Positions 34,881 through 43,860 of a DNA stretch of 64,000 nt are shown one piece after another (positions within the stretch are counted from its first letter, which is position 1; each line of letters begins with the position of its first letter). Where the stretch lies: assembly GCA_947501885.1 (NCBI GenBank), contig CANMXN010000003.1, positions 118,946-182,945 on the forward strand. Direction: 5' to 3'. Origin of the DNA: an uncultured Sphingorhabdus sp. (GTDB lineage: Bacteria; Pseudomonadota; Alphaproteobacteria; Sphingomonadales; Sphingomonadaceae). The position numbers were made by a program, and so were the translations under genes. The notes beneath the pieces were generated by a model. The model made no database searches. It was not told where the DNA came from and worked only from the letters and a program-made list of their open reading frames with translations.

Positions 34881-35729
34881 ATGCTAATATCATTATCGAA
34901 ATTTTTATTCATACGCTCGCACCTTATACGATTATTATTGTGCGTAGGTGTTTTGATGGCCTTACCAGCTCCTGCAATGGCGCTTAATGAGGGCTTGCAA
35001 TGTGTGCCTTATGCACGGGCGATTAGCGGCATTGAGATATATGGTGATGCGCATACATGGTGGGGTAAGGCTAAGGGCCGCTATGAACGAGGGAAAGAAC
35101 CGCAAGTAGGCGCTATATTATCGTTTAAATCACATGGAAGCAGCAGGTTGGGGCATATATCTGCGGTGAGGGCTATTGTTGATAAACGTACAATCTTGGT
35201 GAGCCATGCCAATTGGTCACGCATCAATGGTACGCGTGGTCATATTGAAGATGATGTGCAAGTTGTCGATGTATCTAAGAAAAATGATTGGAGCCAAGTT
35301 AAGGTCTGGTATCAGCCTATTGGCGCATTAGGGGGTACTGTCTACCCTATTAACGGCTTTATCTATCCTAAGAAGCAAAAAAGCTATGCCGCTATAAAGG
35401 CATCTATAGCAAAGTTGACGGGTCGGCCAGTGTCAAAGGTGGCATTGCTTGAACGTCCTCACATGGGGAATATTCCCGTCAATAAACGCAGCAGAGATGA
35501 TCGCCGGTTTGCTCAATTATTAACGCGGCAAAGTGAAGCAATGGAACGCAAGAAAAGTAAGAAGCGTAAACAGCAAGAATTTAGCTTAGATAATTCATTT
35601 ATGAAGGATTTGGAGAAAAAGTCCCGTAAAGAAAAAGCACTTGCTGCACGCAATGCTGATAAGCGGCATAAAGATGTAACTCAAGATGCGGACCCAATAG
35701 GTGCTTTGTTAGGCCGAGTGAGCCAATAA
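34881..35729 (+). CDS. CHAP-domain peptidoglycan hydrolase, exported
   Basis: CHAP domains are Cys/His amidases or endopeptidases that cut peptidoglycan. From ATG 34881 (a GTG lies three codons earlier) the protein has 282 aa. A signal peptide with a long hydrophobic core ends near APAMA. The catalytic Cys41 sits in LQCVPYARA and His92 in LGHISAV; the following Asn-containing strand is VSHANWS. After the domain (about residue 145) comes a proline-containing linker and a highly charged Lys/Arg/Glu C-terminal tail that may hold the enzyme to the wall or its partner. The CtrA box upstream suggests cell-cycle control and a division role. Confidence 0.9.
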   Translation: MLISLSKFLFIRSHLIRLLLCVGVLMALPAPAMALNEGLQCVPYARAISGIEIYGDAHTWWGKAKGRYERGKEPQVGAILSFKSHGSSRLGHISAVRAIVDKRTILVSHANWSRINGTRGHIEDDVQVVDVSKKNDWSQVKVWYQPIGALGGTVYPINGFIYPKKQKSYAAIKASIAKLTGRPVSKVALLERPHMGNIPVNKRSRDDRRFAQLLTRQSEAMERKKSKKRKQQEFSLDNSFMKDLEKKSRKEKALAARNADKRHKDVTQDADPIGALLGRVSQ

Positions 35730-35734
35730 AATTA

Positions 35735-35986
35735 TTATTCAGAGGGTTTATTATCTTCAAACCAAGCTTCTACGGGGCCTTTCAGAGTGATCATTAATGG
35801 ACGTCCTTTGCGGTCCATCGCTTTACCAGCCTGTACCTTAACCCAGCCTTCTGAAATGCAATATTCTTCTATATTGGTTTTAACTTCACCTTTAAATTTG
35901 ATACCAATACCACGTTCTAAGACTTCCGAATTGTGAAAGTCACTAAAGGGATGGATGGATAATCTGTCTGGTGGTGTATCGCTCAT
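35735..35986 (-). CDS. DUF3297 family protein
   Basis: An 83-aa soluble protein that fits the DUF3297 pattern: LSIHPFSDFHNSEVLERGIG near the start, then VKVQAGKAMDRKGRPLMITLKG and a VEAWFED ending. The role is unknown; the family is common in alpha- and gammaproteobacteria and some members have been linked to glutathione-like functions without proof. It converges with the CHAP gene, five bases between stops. Start ATG follows TAGGAATTATAT on the minus strand. Confidence 0.9.
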   Translation of the reverse strand: MSDTPPDRLSIHPFSDFHNSEVLERGIGIKFKGEVKTNIEEYCISEGWVKVQAGKAMDRKGRPLMITLKGPVEAWFEDNKPSE

Positions 35987-36050
35987 ATATAATTCCTAAT
36001 ATGCACTATTCTTTCAATGTCTTTATGCAAGCTTCTTAGCATATTCAACC

Positions 36051-36989
36051 CTAAAGCAGTGGGTAGCAGGATAGATCATTAGCAATTTCTATGGGGCCAT
36101 CATAATTTTCTTTAATCGCAGCATTTATACGATCTTGGTCATCTAAGGCTCGGCGCATATGGTGCGTTAATATTAGCTTTTTAGCACCAATAGCCTTGGC
36201 AGCTTCACCAATGGCAATGCCATCACGGTGTAACCCTCGCGGCTGACCGTCATCCATAGATATTGCATTATGCATAATAAGAAGATCAGGTTGCCCATTG
36301 GTGGTTTGCGTGACAAAGTCTTCGCTTAAATAGCTCTGATCGCCAGCAAATAATATTCGCTTGCCTTTGGTGCGGACCTTATAAGCCAGAGCTGGTACAG
36401 AGAGATGATGAACGTCTATTGCATCAACCTTTATATCCTCTTTGCGGATTACAGGTAGTAGATGATTTTTCTTAACGGATATATCGAGCGGCTTTAGCTC
36501 AGGAAAATCATTACTCCCATCAAGATAGGGTGATAGATAGGCGAGCATGCCATTGCTGCCGACGATACTGGCGAGTAGCTGCGATGTGGAGGGAAAATCT
36601 TCTGATCCCTCGGGGCCAGTAATTAGGAGAGGTTTATTTCTATTGGTGAAGCTACCAGCATTGAGAAGAGATGGCAGGCCGCCAATATGATCGCCGTGAA
36701 AATGGGTAAGTAAAATAGTATCATGATCTTCAAATTTTGCACCAGATTGTCCATATCGCACAAAAGAGCCTGCACCAGCATCTACCAATATTTTCGCTTT
36801 GCCGTCGATCCAAATAATATTGCTGGCCCCTGCACGTTCATCATCGGCCAAAGGACCACCAGAACCTAATATTTGCAGGGCTAGCTCATTGTTTTGACAT
36901 GCTTTGGGGTCGATCGAAGTGGGAGCATTATTGCAAGCAGTTAAAAATAATAATGTGGCACATGCTGTAAAAGATGATTTCATCCTCAC
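36051..36989 (-). CDS. MBL-fold metallohydrolase, putative lipoprotein
   Basis: The 312-aa protein starts with a signal peptide ending in the lipobox LTAC (Cys19), so it is probably anchored in a membrane facing the periplasm. The metallo-beta-lactamase motif HFHGDH is at residues 96-101, preceded by VDAGAGS; the later ligands are in HHLSVPALAY, AGDQSYLSE and THHMR. The length and order fit the RNase Z/arylsulfatase-like branch rather than true beta-lactamases. Substrate unknown. It lies immediately downstream of a gap and the bipA gene on the same strand. Confidence 0.88.
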   Translation of the reverse strand: MRMKSSFTACATLLFLTACNNAPTSIDPKACQNNELALQILGSGGPLADDERAGASNIIWIDGKAKILVDAGAGSFVRYGQSGAKFEDHDTILLTHFHGDHIGGLPSLLNAGSFTNRNKPLLITGPEGSEDFPSTSQLLASIVGSNGMLAYLSPYLDGSNDFPELKPLDISVKKNHLLPVIRKEDIKVDAIDVHHLSVPALAYKVRTKGKRILFAGDQSYLSEDFVTQTTNGQPDLLIMHNAISMDDGQPRGLHRDGIAIGEAAKAIGAKKLILTHHMRRALDDQDRINAAIKENYDGPIEIANDLSCYPLL

Positions 36990-37038
36990 AGCATATGCAA
37001 ATTTTATTGATGTTCAAGCATTCTTAATTTTCATGCCA

Positions 37039-38871
37039 TTAATCAGTAATCTTCTTGGCTTCTTTTTTGCGTACATTGGGATCAAGATGCCGTTTTCTGA
37101 TGCGGATAGACTTGGGCGTAACCTCAACCATCTCATCATCATCAATGTAAGCAATGGCTTGTTCCAGCGTCATAATGGTAGGCGGGGTAAGGCGGATCGC
37201 GTCATCCTTGCCCGTTGAACGAAAGTTAGTAAGCTGCTTTGATTTGAGCGGATTAACTTCCAAATCGCCAGGCTTTGCATTTTCGCCTATGACCATGCCT
37301 TCATAGAGAGGGGTGTTGGGGCCGATGAACAAAATACCTCGGTCTTCAAAAGCATTCAGCGCATAAGCCGATGCAGCACCTGTTTCTTTGGAGATGAGTA
37401 CGCCGTTGGCACGACCTTCAATTTTACCGCGATAGGCACCATATTTTTCGAATAAGCGGTTCATAATGCCCGTACCGCGTGTATCGGAGAGAAATTCACC
37501 ATGATAACCGATAAGGCCGCGTGAAGGAGCAGAGAAGGTTAAACGGGTCTTCCCGCCGCCGCTTGGGCGCATTTCGGTAAGGTCCGCTTTACGTTTCTGC
37601 ATTTTTTCAACAACCGTACCGCTATGTTCATCATCAACGTCAATAACGACGGTTTCATAGGGCTCAGTGCGGCCGCCATTTTCATCTTCACCATATATAA
37701 CGCGCGGACGTGATATACCCAATTCAAAACCTTCGCGGCGCATGGTTTCAATCAAAACACCTAGCTGTAATTCGCCTCGACCAGCGACTTCAAAGCTATC
37801 TTTATCGCTCGATTCAGTGATTTGTACAGCAACATTGGTTTCTGCTTCACGTGCTAGGCGGTCACGTATCATGCGGCTAGTGACTTTATCGCCTTCACGT
37901 CCTGCCATTGGGCTGTCATTGACGGTGAAGTTCATGGCTAATGTTGGTGGATCAATGGGTTGTGCTGCAATAGCTTCTTTCACCGAAGGATCGCAAATAG
38001 TATTTGATACGGTCGCTTTAGCAAGACCTGCAATCGCAATAATATCACCCGCTTGCGCACTATCAACGGGTACGCGATCAAGGCCATCAAAAGACATAAG
38101 TTTTGATGCTCGGCCTACTTCAACAACATTACCTTCACCATCAATGGCATGAATAGGGTCATTAACGTTGATTTTGCCTGACTGCACGCGGCCCGTTAAA
38201 ACACGGCCCAAGAAATTGTCGCGATCTAATAGGGTTGCCAAAAATGAGAATGGACCATCTTTATCAAGATCTGGTTCGTTAAAATGTTCAGTAATCTTTT
38301 CGAACAATGGTTGCAGCGTGCCCTCGCGCACATCCGGGTTATTGCTTGCATACCCATTACGCCCTGATGCGAATAAAACAGGGAAATCCAATTGCTCGTC
38401 ATTCGCATCCAACGTGATAAATAGATCGAACACTTCATCTAATACTTCTTGGGCGCGGCCGTCGGGGCGATCAATCTTGTTGACAACGACGATAGGGCGT
38501 AACCCCAGAGCAAGGGCTTTGCCTGTCACAAATTTGGTTTGCGGCATAGCGCCTTCTGCGCTGTCGACTAACAATATAACGCCGTCAACCATGGAAAGGA
38601 TACGTTCAACTTCACCGCCAAAGTCTGCGTGTCCTGGAGTGTCGACAATATTGATGCGAAATTGTTCATCACTAGGTGATTTCCACTCTACCGAAGTACA
38701 TTTCGCAAGAATCGTGATGCCGCGTTCTTTTTCTAGGTCATTGCTGTCCATAGCGCGCTCTTCAACGCGTTGGTTTTCACGAAAAGTGCCAGATTGTTTA
38801 AACAATTCGTCAACTAAGGTTGTTTTGCCATGGTCAACGTGCGCGATGATCGCGATATTACGTAAAGACAT
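37039..38871 (-). CDS. typA: Ribosome-associated GTPase TypA/BipA
   Basis: BipA is an EF-G-like GTPase that aids ribosome assembly, mainly at low temperature or under stress. The 610-aa protein is of normal length. Seen: G1 AHVDHGKTT (10-18), the switch region RGITILAK, DTPGHADFGGEVER, NKIDRPD, then EF-G-like domains and the BipA-specific C-terminus with LIGYHGEFLSDTRGTGIMN. Start ATG on the minus strand is preceded by a weak site. It is a single gene. All motifs are intact, so activity is expected. Confidence 0.96.
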   Translation of the reverse strand: MSLRNIAIIAHVDHGKTTLVDELFKQSGTFRENQRVEERAMDSNDLEKERGITILAKCTSVEWKSPSDEQFRINIVDTPGHADFGGEVERILSMVDGVILLVDSAEGAMPQTKFVTGKALALGLRPIVVVNKIDRPDGRAQEVLDEVFDLFITLDANDEQLDFPVLFASGRNGYASNNPDVREGTLQPLFEKITEHFNEPDLDKDGPFSFLATLLDRDNFLGRVLTGRVQSGKINVNDPIHAIDGEGNVVEVGRASKLMSFDGLDRVPVDSAQAGDIIAIAGLAKATVSNTICDPSVKEAIAAQPIDPPTLAMNFTVNDSPMAGREGDKVTSRMIRDRLAREAETNVAVQITESSDKDSFEVAGRGELQLGVLIETMRREGFELGISRPRVIYGEDENGGRTEPYETVVIDVDDEHSGTVVEKMQKRKADLTEMRPSGGGKTRLTFSAPSRGLIGYHGEFLSDTRGTGIMNRLFEKYGAYRGKIEGRANGVLISKETGAASAYALNAFEDRGILFIGPNTPLYEGMVIGENAKPGDLEVNPLKSKQLTNFRSTGKDDAIRLTPPTIMTLEQAIAYIDDDEMVEVTPKSIRIRKRHLDPNVRKKEAKKITD

Positions 38872-39029
38872 TATTATTCTGCCATTGAATAGAGGAGGGT
38901 ATTCAAAATGTTGATTACCACAATTAATGCGCGCCTATAACCTTAGTTTTGTGGCAGCGCAACATTAGAAAATATTATGATGAAGCAATGATCAGATTTA
39001 TGGTAATTATATTGTCATAATATAGATAA

Positions 39030-40790
39030 TTATGCAGTTTTTAGATGCTCGATAAATCCGCCTGTAACTTGGTCTAATAGCTTGGCTTGCTTGGCGAGAG
39101 ATTCAGACGCTAATTTTACTTGAGCAGCGACTTTTCCTGTTTCATCTGCTGCATTATGTACTGATTCCATACGGCTTTTCACTAATTCTGTACCTGCAGC
39201 AGCATCGGCGGCATGACGGCTAATATCTGTGGTTGCATTTCTTTGCTCTTCAATGGCCATGTTTACATTAGATGCAATGTCTCTAACCCCGTTTAAGGCA
39301 TCAGAAACTGCATCAATAGAATTTACTGTAACATCAACCTCGCCTCTAATGCCATCAATGATGACAGAAATATTGTCGGTAGAACTACTTGTTTGTGTTG
39401 CAAGGTTTTTCACCTCGCTTGCTACAACGGCAAAGCCTTGACCTGCTTCACCAGCACGTGCGGCTTCAATCGAGGCATTAAGAGCGAGTAAATTGGTTTG
39501 TTTTGCGATATTTTGTATTAATGTAACAATTTCACCGATATTTACTGCTTGCTCCGTGAGGTTTTGTGCCGTTTTATTACCGGTTTGAGATGCGTCACTG
39601 GCCTCTTCAGACAATCTTACTTGGTGCGTAACTTGAGTCACAATTTCACCAATAGAGAGCGATAATTGCTCTGCTGCAGAAGCCACCATATTAACGTTAT
39701 TGGCTGCGATATGAGAGGAAGATGCGACTTCTTGCGCTTCATTGCTCAGGCTTTTGGCTGCGTCGGTCATTAAATCGGCTGAACGATCTAATTCATTTGC
39801 GGCATCAGAAACTGCTTTAACAACAGCGGCCACAGATATTTCAAAATGTTCTGCAATACCTAACATGGCTTCATGGCGTTCTTTTGCAGAGGCTCTATCT
39901 AGGTCAATAATCTTTTGAGATTGTTCTTGGTGGGTTTTACGCAATTCTTCAGCCTCTATTGCAGTTTCTCGGAAAGTATCGAGAGCAAAGGCTATATCAT
40001 TAAGCTCAGAAACTTTCGGATTTGGCAATTCAGCACGTAAATCACCATTGGCAAATTCTTTGGTTATTTCGGCTAATTTACCAGCAGGATTAACGATAAG
40101 TTTGCGAATATAATAAAATCGTGCGATTAAAAACCCTATGGCGATCATCATAGTAATTAAAAAAACATTACGTAATGTTTCAATGCCATTATGAGATTCT
40201 GTTGCTAATCTGTTGTTTTGCTCTGACAGAAAGTCATTTAATTCCGTTATTGCGATATTGATATCATTATTGTTGAGTTCAATTTGCTGAACCATTGCTC
40301 TCATTTCAGTCGGATTTGACAATAATGTTCCATCTTCTAGTTGCGGGATATATTGAGCAGAGTTCTGATATTTATTTAATAAAACAGTATGATTTTCATT
40401 CTCTTGAATATTCCTATATTCAGACAAATAGCTCCCCATTCTCTCGCCTGCTGATAGTTGAATAGCGAGTTGTTCAGATGCTTCGCTTAATTCTTCATTA
40501 TTGTTCATTTTGACATTAAAAACAGTAAGAGCTGTTTGCGCATCTTTAGTGACTAATTGTATATTACGCAGCATGTCACTGGCTTCAGCAGTATATTGCT
40601 GTTTCTCAGAGATTTGAGAATTTTCTTCTTCTACAAGCAAAATAAGCGGAAGGCTTGATAAGATTAGGAGACCAATCAATATATCTGATGCGGTTAATTG
40701 GCTTGAAATGCTACGACCAAAGATATTTTTAAACCTTGGAATAAAGTTGGAAAGCTTTTCCCCTAAGTTTTTGATATAAGATTTCATCAA
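39030..40790 (-). CDS. Methyl-accepting chemotaxis protein
   Basis: A 586-aa chemoreceptor. It has a first membrane segment at about residues 33-51, a periplasmic helical sensor domain rich in Asn and Glu to about 205, and a second membrane segment at about 208-226 ([19 protein letters not shown] region). A HAMP domain follows ([20 protein letters not shown]), then the signalling hairpin whose tip reads [20 protein letters not shown] and [11 protein letters not shown]. No C-terminal CheR-tethering pentapeptide is present. A TTAA-N7-TTAC element lies 75 bases upstream, close to the CtrA consensus, which controls motility genes in this class. Confidence 0.93.
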   Translation of the reverse strand: MMKSYIKNLGEKLSNFIPRFKNIFGRSISSQLTASDILIGLLILSSLPLILLVEEENSQISEKQQYTAEASDMLRNIQLVTKDAQTALTVFNVKMNNNEELSEASEQLAIQLSAGERMGSYLSEYRNIQENENHTVLLNKYQNSAQYIPQLEDGTLLSNPTEMRAMVQQIELNNNDINIAITELNDFLSEQNNRLATESHNGIETLRNVFLITMMIAIGFLIARFYYIRKLIVNPAGKLAEITKEFANGDLRAELPNPKVSELNDIAFALDTFRETAIEAEELRKTHQEQSQKIIDLDRASAKERHEAMLGIAEHFEISVAAVVKAVSDAANELDRSADLMTDAAKSLSNEAQEVASSSHIAANNVNMVASAAEQLSLSIGEIVTQVTHQVRLSEEASDASQTGNKTAQNLTEQAVNIGEIVTLIQNIAKQTNLLALNASIEAARAGEAGQGFAVVASEVKNLATQTSSSTDNISVIIDGIRGEVDVTVNSIDAVSDALNGVRDIASNVNMAIEEQRNATTDISRHAADAAAGTELVKSRMESVHNAADETGKVAAQVKLASESLAKQAKLLDQVTGGFIEHLKTA

Positions 40791-40890
40791 ATGTCCGATA
40801 TTTCATTATTATTTCATACAATCCATATGGATGTAACGTTTGAAATTAATCTGACATTTTAAGGTTAATTTTGAGTTACCAATATCTCAA

Positions 40891-41862
40891 CTATCCCTTA
40901 CTATTAACTACCGCTTTACGTAAACGTTTGATATTATATAGCGATAATCTTTCTTTGCTGATCAAAGAGGCTTTTAAGCTATTAAAATTGTCTTTCCATA
41001 GGAGCATATCATCCTCAGGAATGGATGTTTCTTTCTCCCATAAGTTACGAATTTGGGCAATTGCCTTGCTAGATTGAATAATATTACGGCGCTGTTTTTC
41101 TAATTTTCTATGATTATATCGTTCATATATCAGGCCCAATTGATGGCGAATGGCATCAACCAATAAGTTGGCTGTTTGCATATCATTATTGTTGATAGCG
41201 ATAGATATATTATCAAATGATTGTTCGATAATGATAATTGGATCACTTACTGTAGTGTAGGTTTTTGTTTTTTTGGCAGAATATTTGGCTCCAACTCCAA
41301 GTTTTTGGATATAAAATGTTAAAGCATCCAAAGCCTTTTCATTAGGAGGATTACCATTAAACTCTTCAACAATTAGACCTTTGATAAAATTACGTAAATC
41401 GTCTTTATCGGGATCTTTAGAGACTTTCCCTACTAAGCGTAAATCTGGAATAGCAATAGGATCAAAATTTTGATTGCCGCGAAAGGAGCTGAAAAAGCTA
41501 TTTGACACATCGGCAGTGCCTGGAGCACCAGATATATTAGGAAATAGAAAGGATTTATTGCCGCCGCCGCTGAGATGACAGCTATTACAAGAAATACGAG
41601 CTTTCGCAGCCTGACCGCCCAATAATGTGGGTGTACGAAATAGAGCTTCCCCTATTTGATATGTTGATTTTTCTGTATCATTGTTGAAATTATCTGGGGC
41701 CTTTGCATAAGGCTGTGATAAAATTTCAAACTGCTTGATCTTGTCTGTTTCGAGCCAATCTTGCGCACGCAATAAATTTTGGCCATCGGCGCTTAACGCA
41801 GCGGAACCGATGACCAGTATAAGAGACGTATATATTAGCTGACGGAAGCGGCGTTGATCCAA
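40891..41862 (-). CDS. Cytochrome c-type protein, exported
   Basis: The 323-aa protein has a signal-like N-terminus (SLILVIGSAALSADG) and one haem-binding motif CNSCH at residues 92-96, within KARISCNSCHLSGGGN. The region around it resembles di-haem or c-type electron carriers where a short domain precedes an FLFPNISGAPG-like segment; only one CXXCH is present, so it is mono-haem. The last 100 residues are helical and charged. The start is TTG at 41862, which overlaps the TPR gene by 28 bases; no ATG is available nearby. The two genes are thus probably coupled. Confidence 0.8.
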   Translation of the reverse strand: MDQRRFRQLIYTSLILVIGSAALSADGQNLLRAQDWLETDKIKQFEILSQPYAKAPDNFNNDTEKSTYQIGEALFRTPTLLGGQAAKARISCNSCHLSGGGNKSFLFPNISGAPGTADVSNSFFSSFRGNQNFDPIAIPDLRLVGKVSKDPDKDDLRNFIKGLIVEEFNGNPPNEKALDALTFYIQKLGVGAKYSAKKTKTYTTVSDPIIIIEQSFDNISIAINNNDMQTANLLVDAIRHQLGLIYERYNHRKLEKQRRNIIQSSKAIAQIRNLWEKETSIPEDDMLLWKDNFNSLKASLISKERLSLYNIKRLRKAVVNSKG

Positions 41863-42773
41863 CGGCGTAATTCCTCAGCTTCGTAGCAGCCAAATTTGCA
41901 TAGAGCATCCAACTTTGCCAATTGGTTTTTGGCACCATCCATATCACCACGCTCGATCATCAATTCGCCGAAATATTCATTGGCACCTAAATGGTCTGGA
42001 GCAACAGCTAATGCTCTTTTATAATAAGTCTCGGCGACATCAAAGTTTTTAAGCTTGCGATTGGCGAAGCCTAAATATGTTAAGACGTCTGGGTGCGGGC
42101 CAAATTTTTGAGTAGCAATTTGTAGCTCTGCAATAGCAGCATCATATTTTTTCTCATTGATAAGTGCAACAGCAGCAACATATACCTTATCGCCATCAAC
42201 GCCAGCTAATGTAGAATCCTCAAGAATGTCTATAGATGCTTGATTCCCGCTGATTGTGGATTTGACCATAGATATAGCATTGGTTAATTTTGCATCATCT
42301 GCGCATGAGCCAGCACAACGTTCTTGCAACGAAACCAAATCGTTTAATACTTCTTGTGCTTTTTCAGCTTTATCCAATTTATGATAGGCAATGGCAAGGT
42401 CACGATGCGCTTCGATCATGTTAGCATTATAGCGAACGGCTTTTGCAAATGATTTGCTGGCTTTTTTGAAATTATCTTGACCCATGTAACTGACGCCAAG
42501 GTAATAATGGCCTGCTGCATTTTGCGGAGCCACACTCAATGAACGCCGAAAAGCGGTTACGGCTTTTTTATAATTCTTCGCTTCTAGCGCTGTTATACCT
42601 TTTTGATATTCGGCTGATGCGTCATAGCGAGGGGCGCTTTGGCTAGGTGCTCCTCCTGCAGAGCCACCACCGCCGCCGCCAGCAGCGTTAACAGATGATA
42701 TGCCAATAATAGCGGAAGTAGACAATAAAGTTGTTGCCAAAATCGGGGTTATAATATTTTTAATATTTTGCAT
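41835..42773 (-). CDS. TPR repeat protein, exported
   Basis: A 312-aa protein starting with a signal peptide (cleavage near VNA), then a glycine-rich linker (GGGGGGSAGGAPSQ). TPR repeats run from about residue 52 to 150 (YQKGITALEAKNYKKAVTAF, AAGHYYLGVSYMGQDNFKKA, AHRDLAIAYHKLDKAEKA) and again at about 220-300. Between them are two Cys-containing stretches (RCAGSCADDAKL), perhaps a disulphide. TPRs bind partners, and the co-translated cytochrome c is the obvious candidate. Confidence 0.88.
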   Translation of the reverse strand: MQNIKNIITPILATTLLSTSAIIGISSVNAAGGGGGGSAGGAPSQSAPRYDASAEYQKGITALEAKNYKKAVTAFRRSLSVAPQNAAGHYYLGVSYMGQDNFKKASKSFAKAVRYNANMIEAHRDLAIAYHKLDKAEKAQEVLNDLVSLQERCAGSCADDAKLTNAISMVKSTISGNQASIDILEDSTLAGVDGDKVYVAAVALINEKKYDAAIAELQIATQKFGPHPDVLTYLGFANRKLKNFDVAETYYKRALAVAPDHLGANEYFGELMIERGDMDGAKNQLAKLDALCKFGCYEAEELRRWINAASVS

Positions 42774-42864
42774 AATAATATCTCCTAGGTCTTTGATGGG
42801 TCTATGGAGCGAAAAGGTTCAATTTCTATTCGTAATTAATGCTATATTTGTTACAGCAAATATT

Positions 42865-43836
42865 ATGAATAAGCAAATTCACACCCTTAGGTCATTCTTG
42901 CCTGATCCATTTGTGCAATTGCTTATTGCCACTATCCTTTTGGCAACGCTTCTACCTGTTTATGGACAAGGTGCAAAGATTGCATCAGTTATCAGTCAGA
43001 TTGGTATATTTTTGCTCTTTTTTCTTAATGGAATTCGTCTGCCGCGCCAAGAAGTTCTAAGCGGCATAAGAAATTGGCAACTGCAGGCGAGTATATATTT
43101 TTGGGTATTTGCTATCATGCCTTTCATTGGCTGGGGACTATCTCAATTAAGCATTGCTTATATCCCAGAGGCTTTGGCTGTTGGTATATTATTTTTGGGC
43201 GTTTTACCGTCGACCGTACAATCGGCAACAGCTTATAATTCATTGGCAAAAGGTAATGTAACTGCCTCTGTTATTGCATCTGCTATCTTAAATCTTACAG
43301 GTGTAGTTGTAACGCCATTATTATTTGCTGTGCTTGCTAGCAGCTCTGGCGTTCATATTTCCTATGAGAGTTTTTTGCGTATATGTTTGATATTGCTGCT
43401 GCCCTTTTTTTTGGGACAATATATGCAAAAATATTGGGCTGGTTGGTTAGGCAAGCGCAAAAATTTGGTCGCTTATATGGATCGAGGAGCTATTGCGGTT
43501 GCGGTCTATGTGGCCTTTTCAGGGGCTGTTGTCGCAGGTATTTGGTCTCATATTACCCTTAATGAATTTATCATTTTATTTGCTATATTGATAATATTTT
43601 TGGTCTTAGCTTTTACTGGCTCTTGGGTGATGAGCGGATTATTCAAATTTGTACGTAATGATCGTAAGGCAGTAATGTTTGCTGGTGCACATAAAAGCCT
43701 TGCCATTGGAGCACCCCTTGCGGCTATATTATTTCCACCTGAAACGGCAGGTGTCATTTTATTACCGATATTAATCTATCACTTAGCCCAATTGATCATT
43801 TCTGCGCCGTTGGCCAATAGGCTTGCTAAGTCTTGA
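42865..43836 (+). CDS. Bile acid:sodium symporter family protein
   Basis: From ATG 42865 (the open frame extends upstream into the divergent TPR gene) the protein has 323 aa and about nine to ten hydrophobic helices. The pattern fits the SBF-like group (PF13593 type, as in YfeH): FFLNGIRLPRQEVLSGI after the second helix, LGVLPSTVQSATAYNSLAKGN, and AGAHKSLAIGAPLAAILFP near the end. Members take up organic anions with sodium, but this subgroup has no proven substrate. Gap to the TPR start is about 90 bases, so the genes share a divergent promoter region. Confidence 0.9.
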   Translation: MNKQIHTLRSFLPDPFVQLLIATILLATLLPVYGQGAKIASVISQIGIFLLFFLNGIRLPRQEVLSGIRNWQLQASIYFWVFAIMPFIGWGLSQLSIAYIPEALAVGILFLGVLPSTVQSATAYNSLAKGNVTASVIASAILNLTGVVVTPLLFAVLASSSGVHISYESFLRICLILLLPFFLGQYMQKYWAGWLGKRKNLVAYMDRGAIAVAVYVAFSGAVVAGIWSHITLNEFIILFAILIIFLVLAFTGSWVMSGLFKFVRNDRKAVMFAGAHKSLAIGAPLAAILFPPETAGVILLPILIYHLAQLIISAPLANRLAKS

Positions 43837-43860
43837 ATTGCCAGAGTGCTAATGTAGCTG

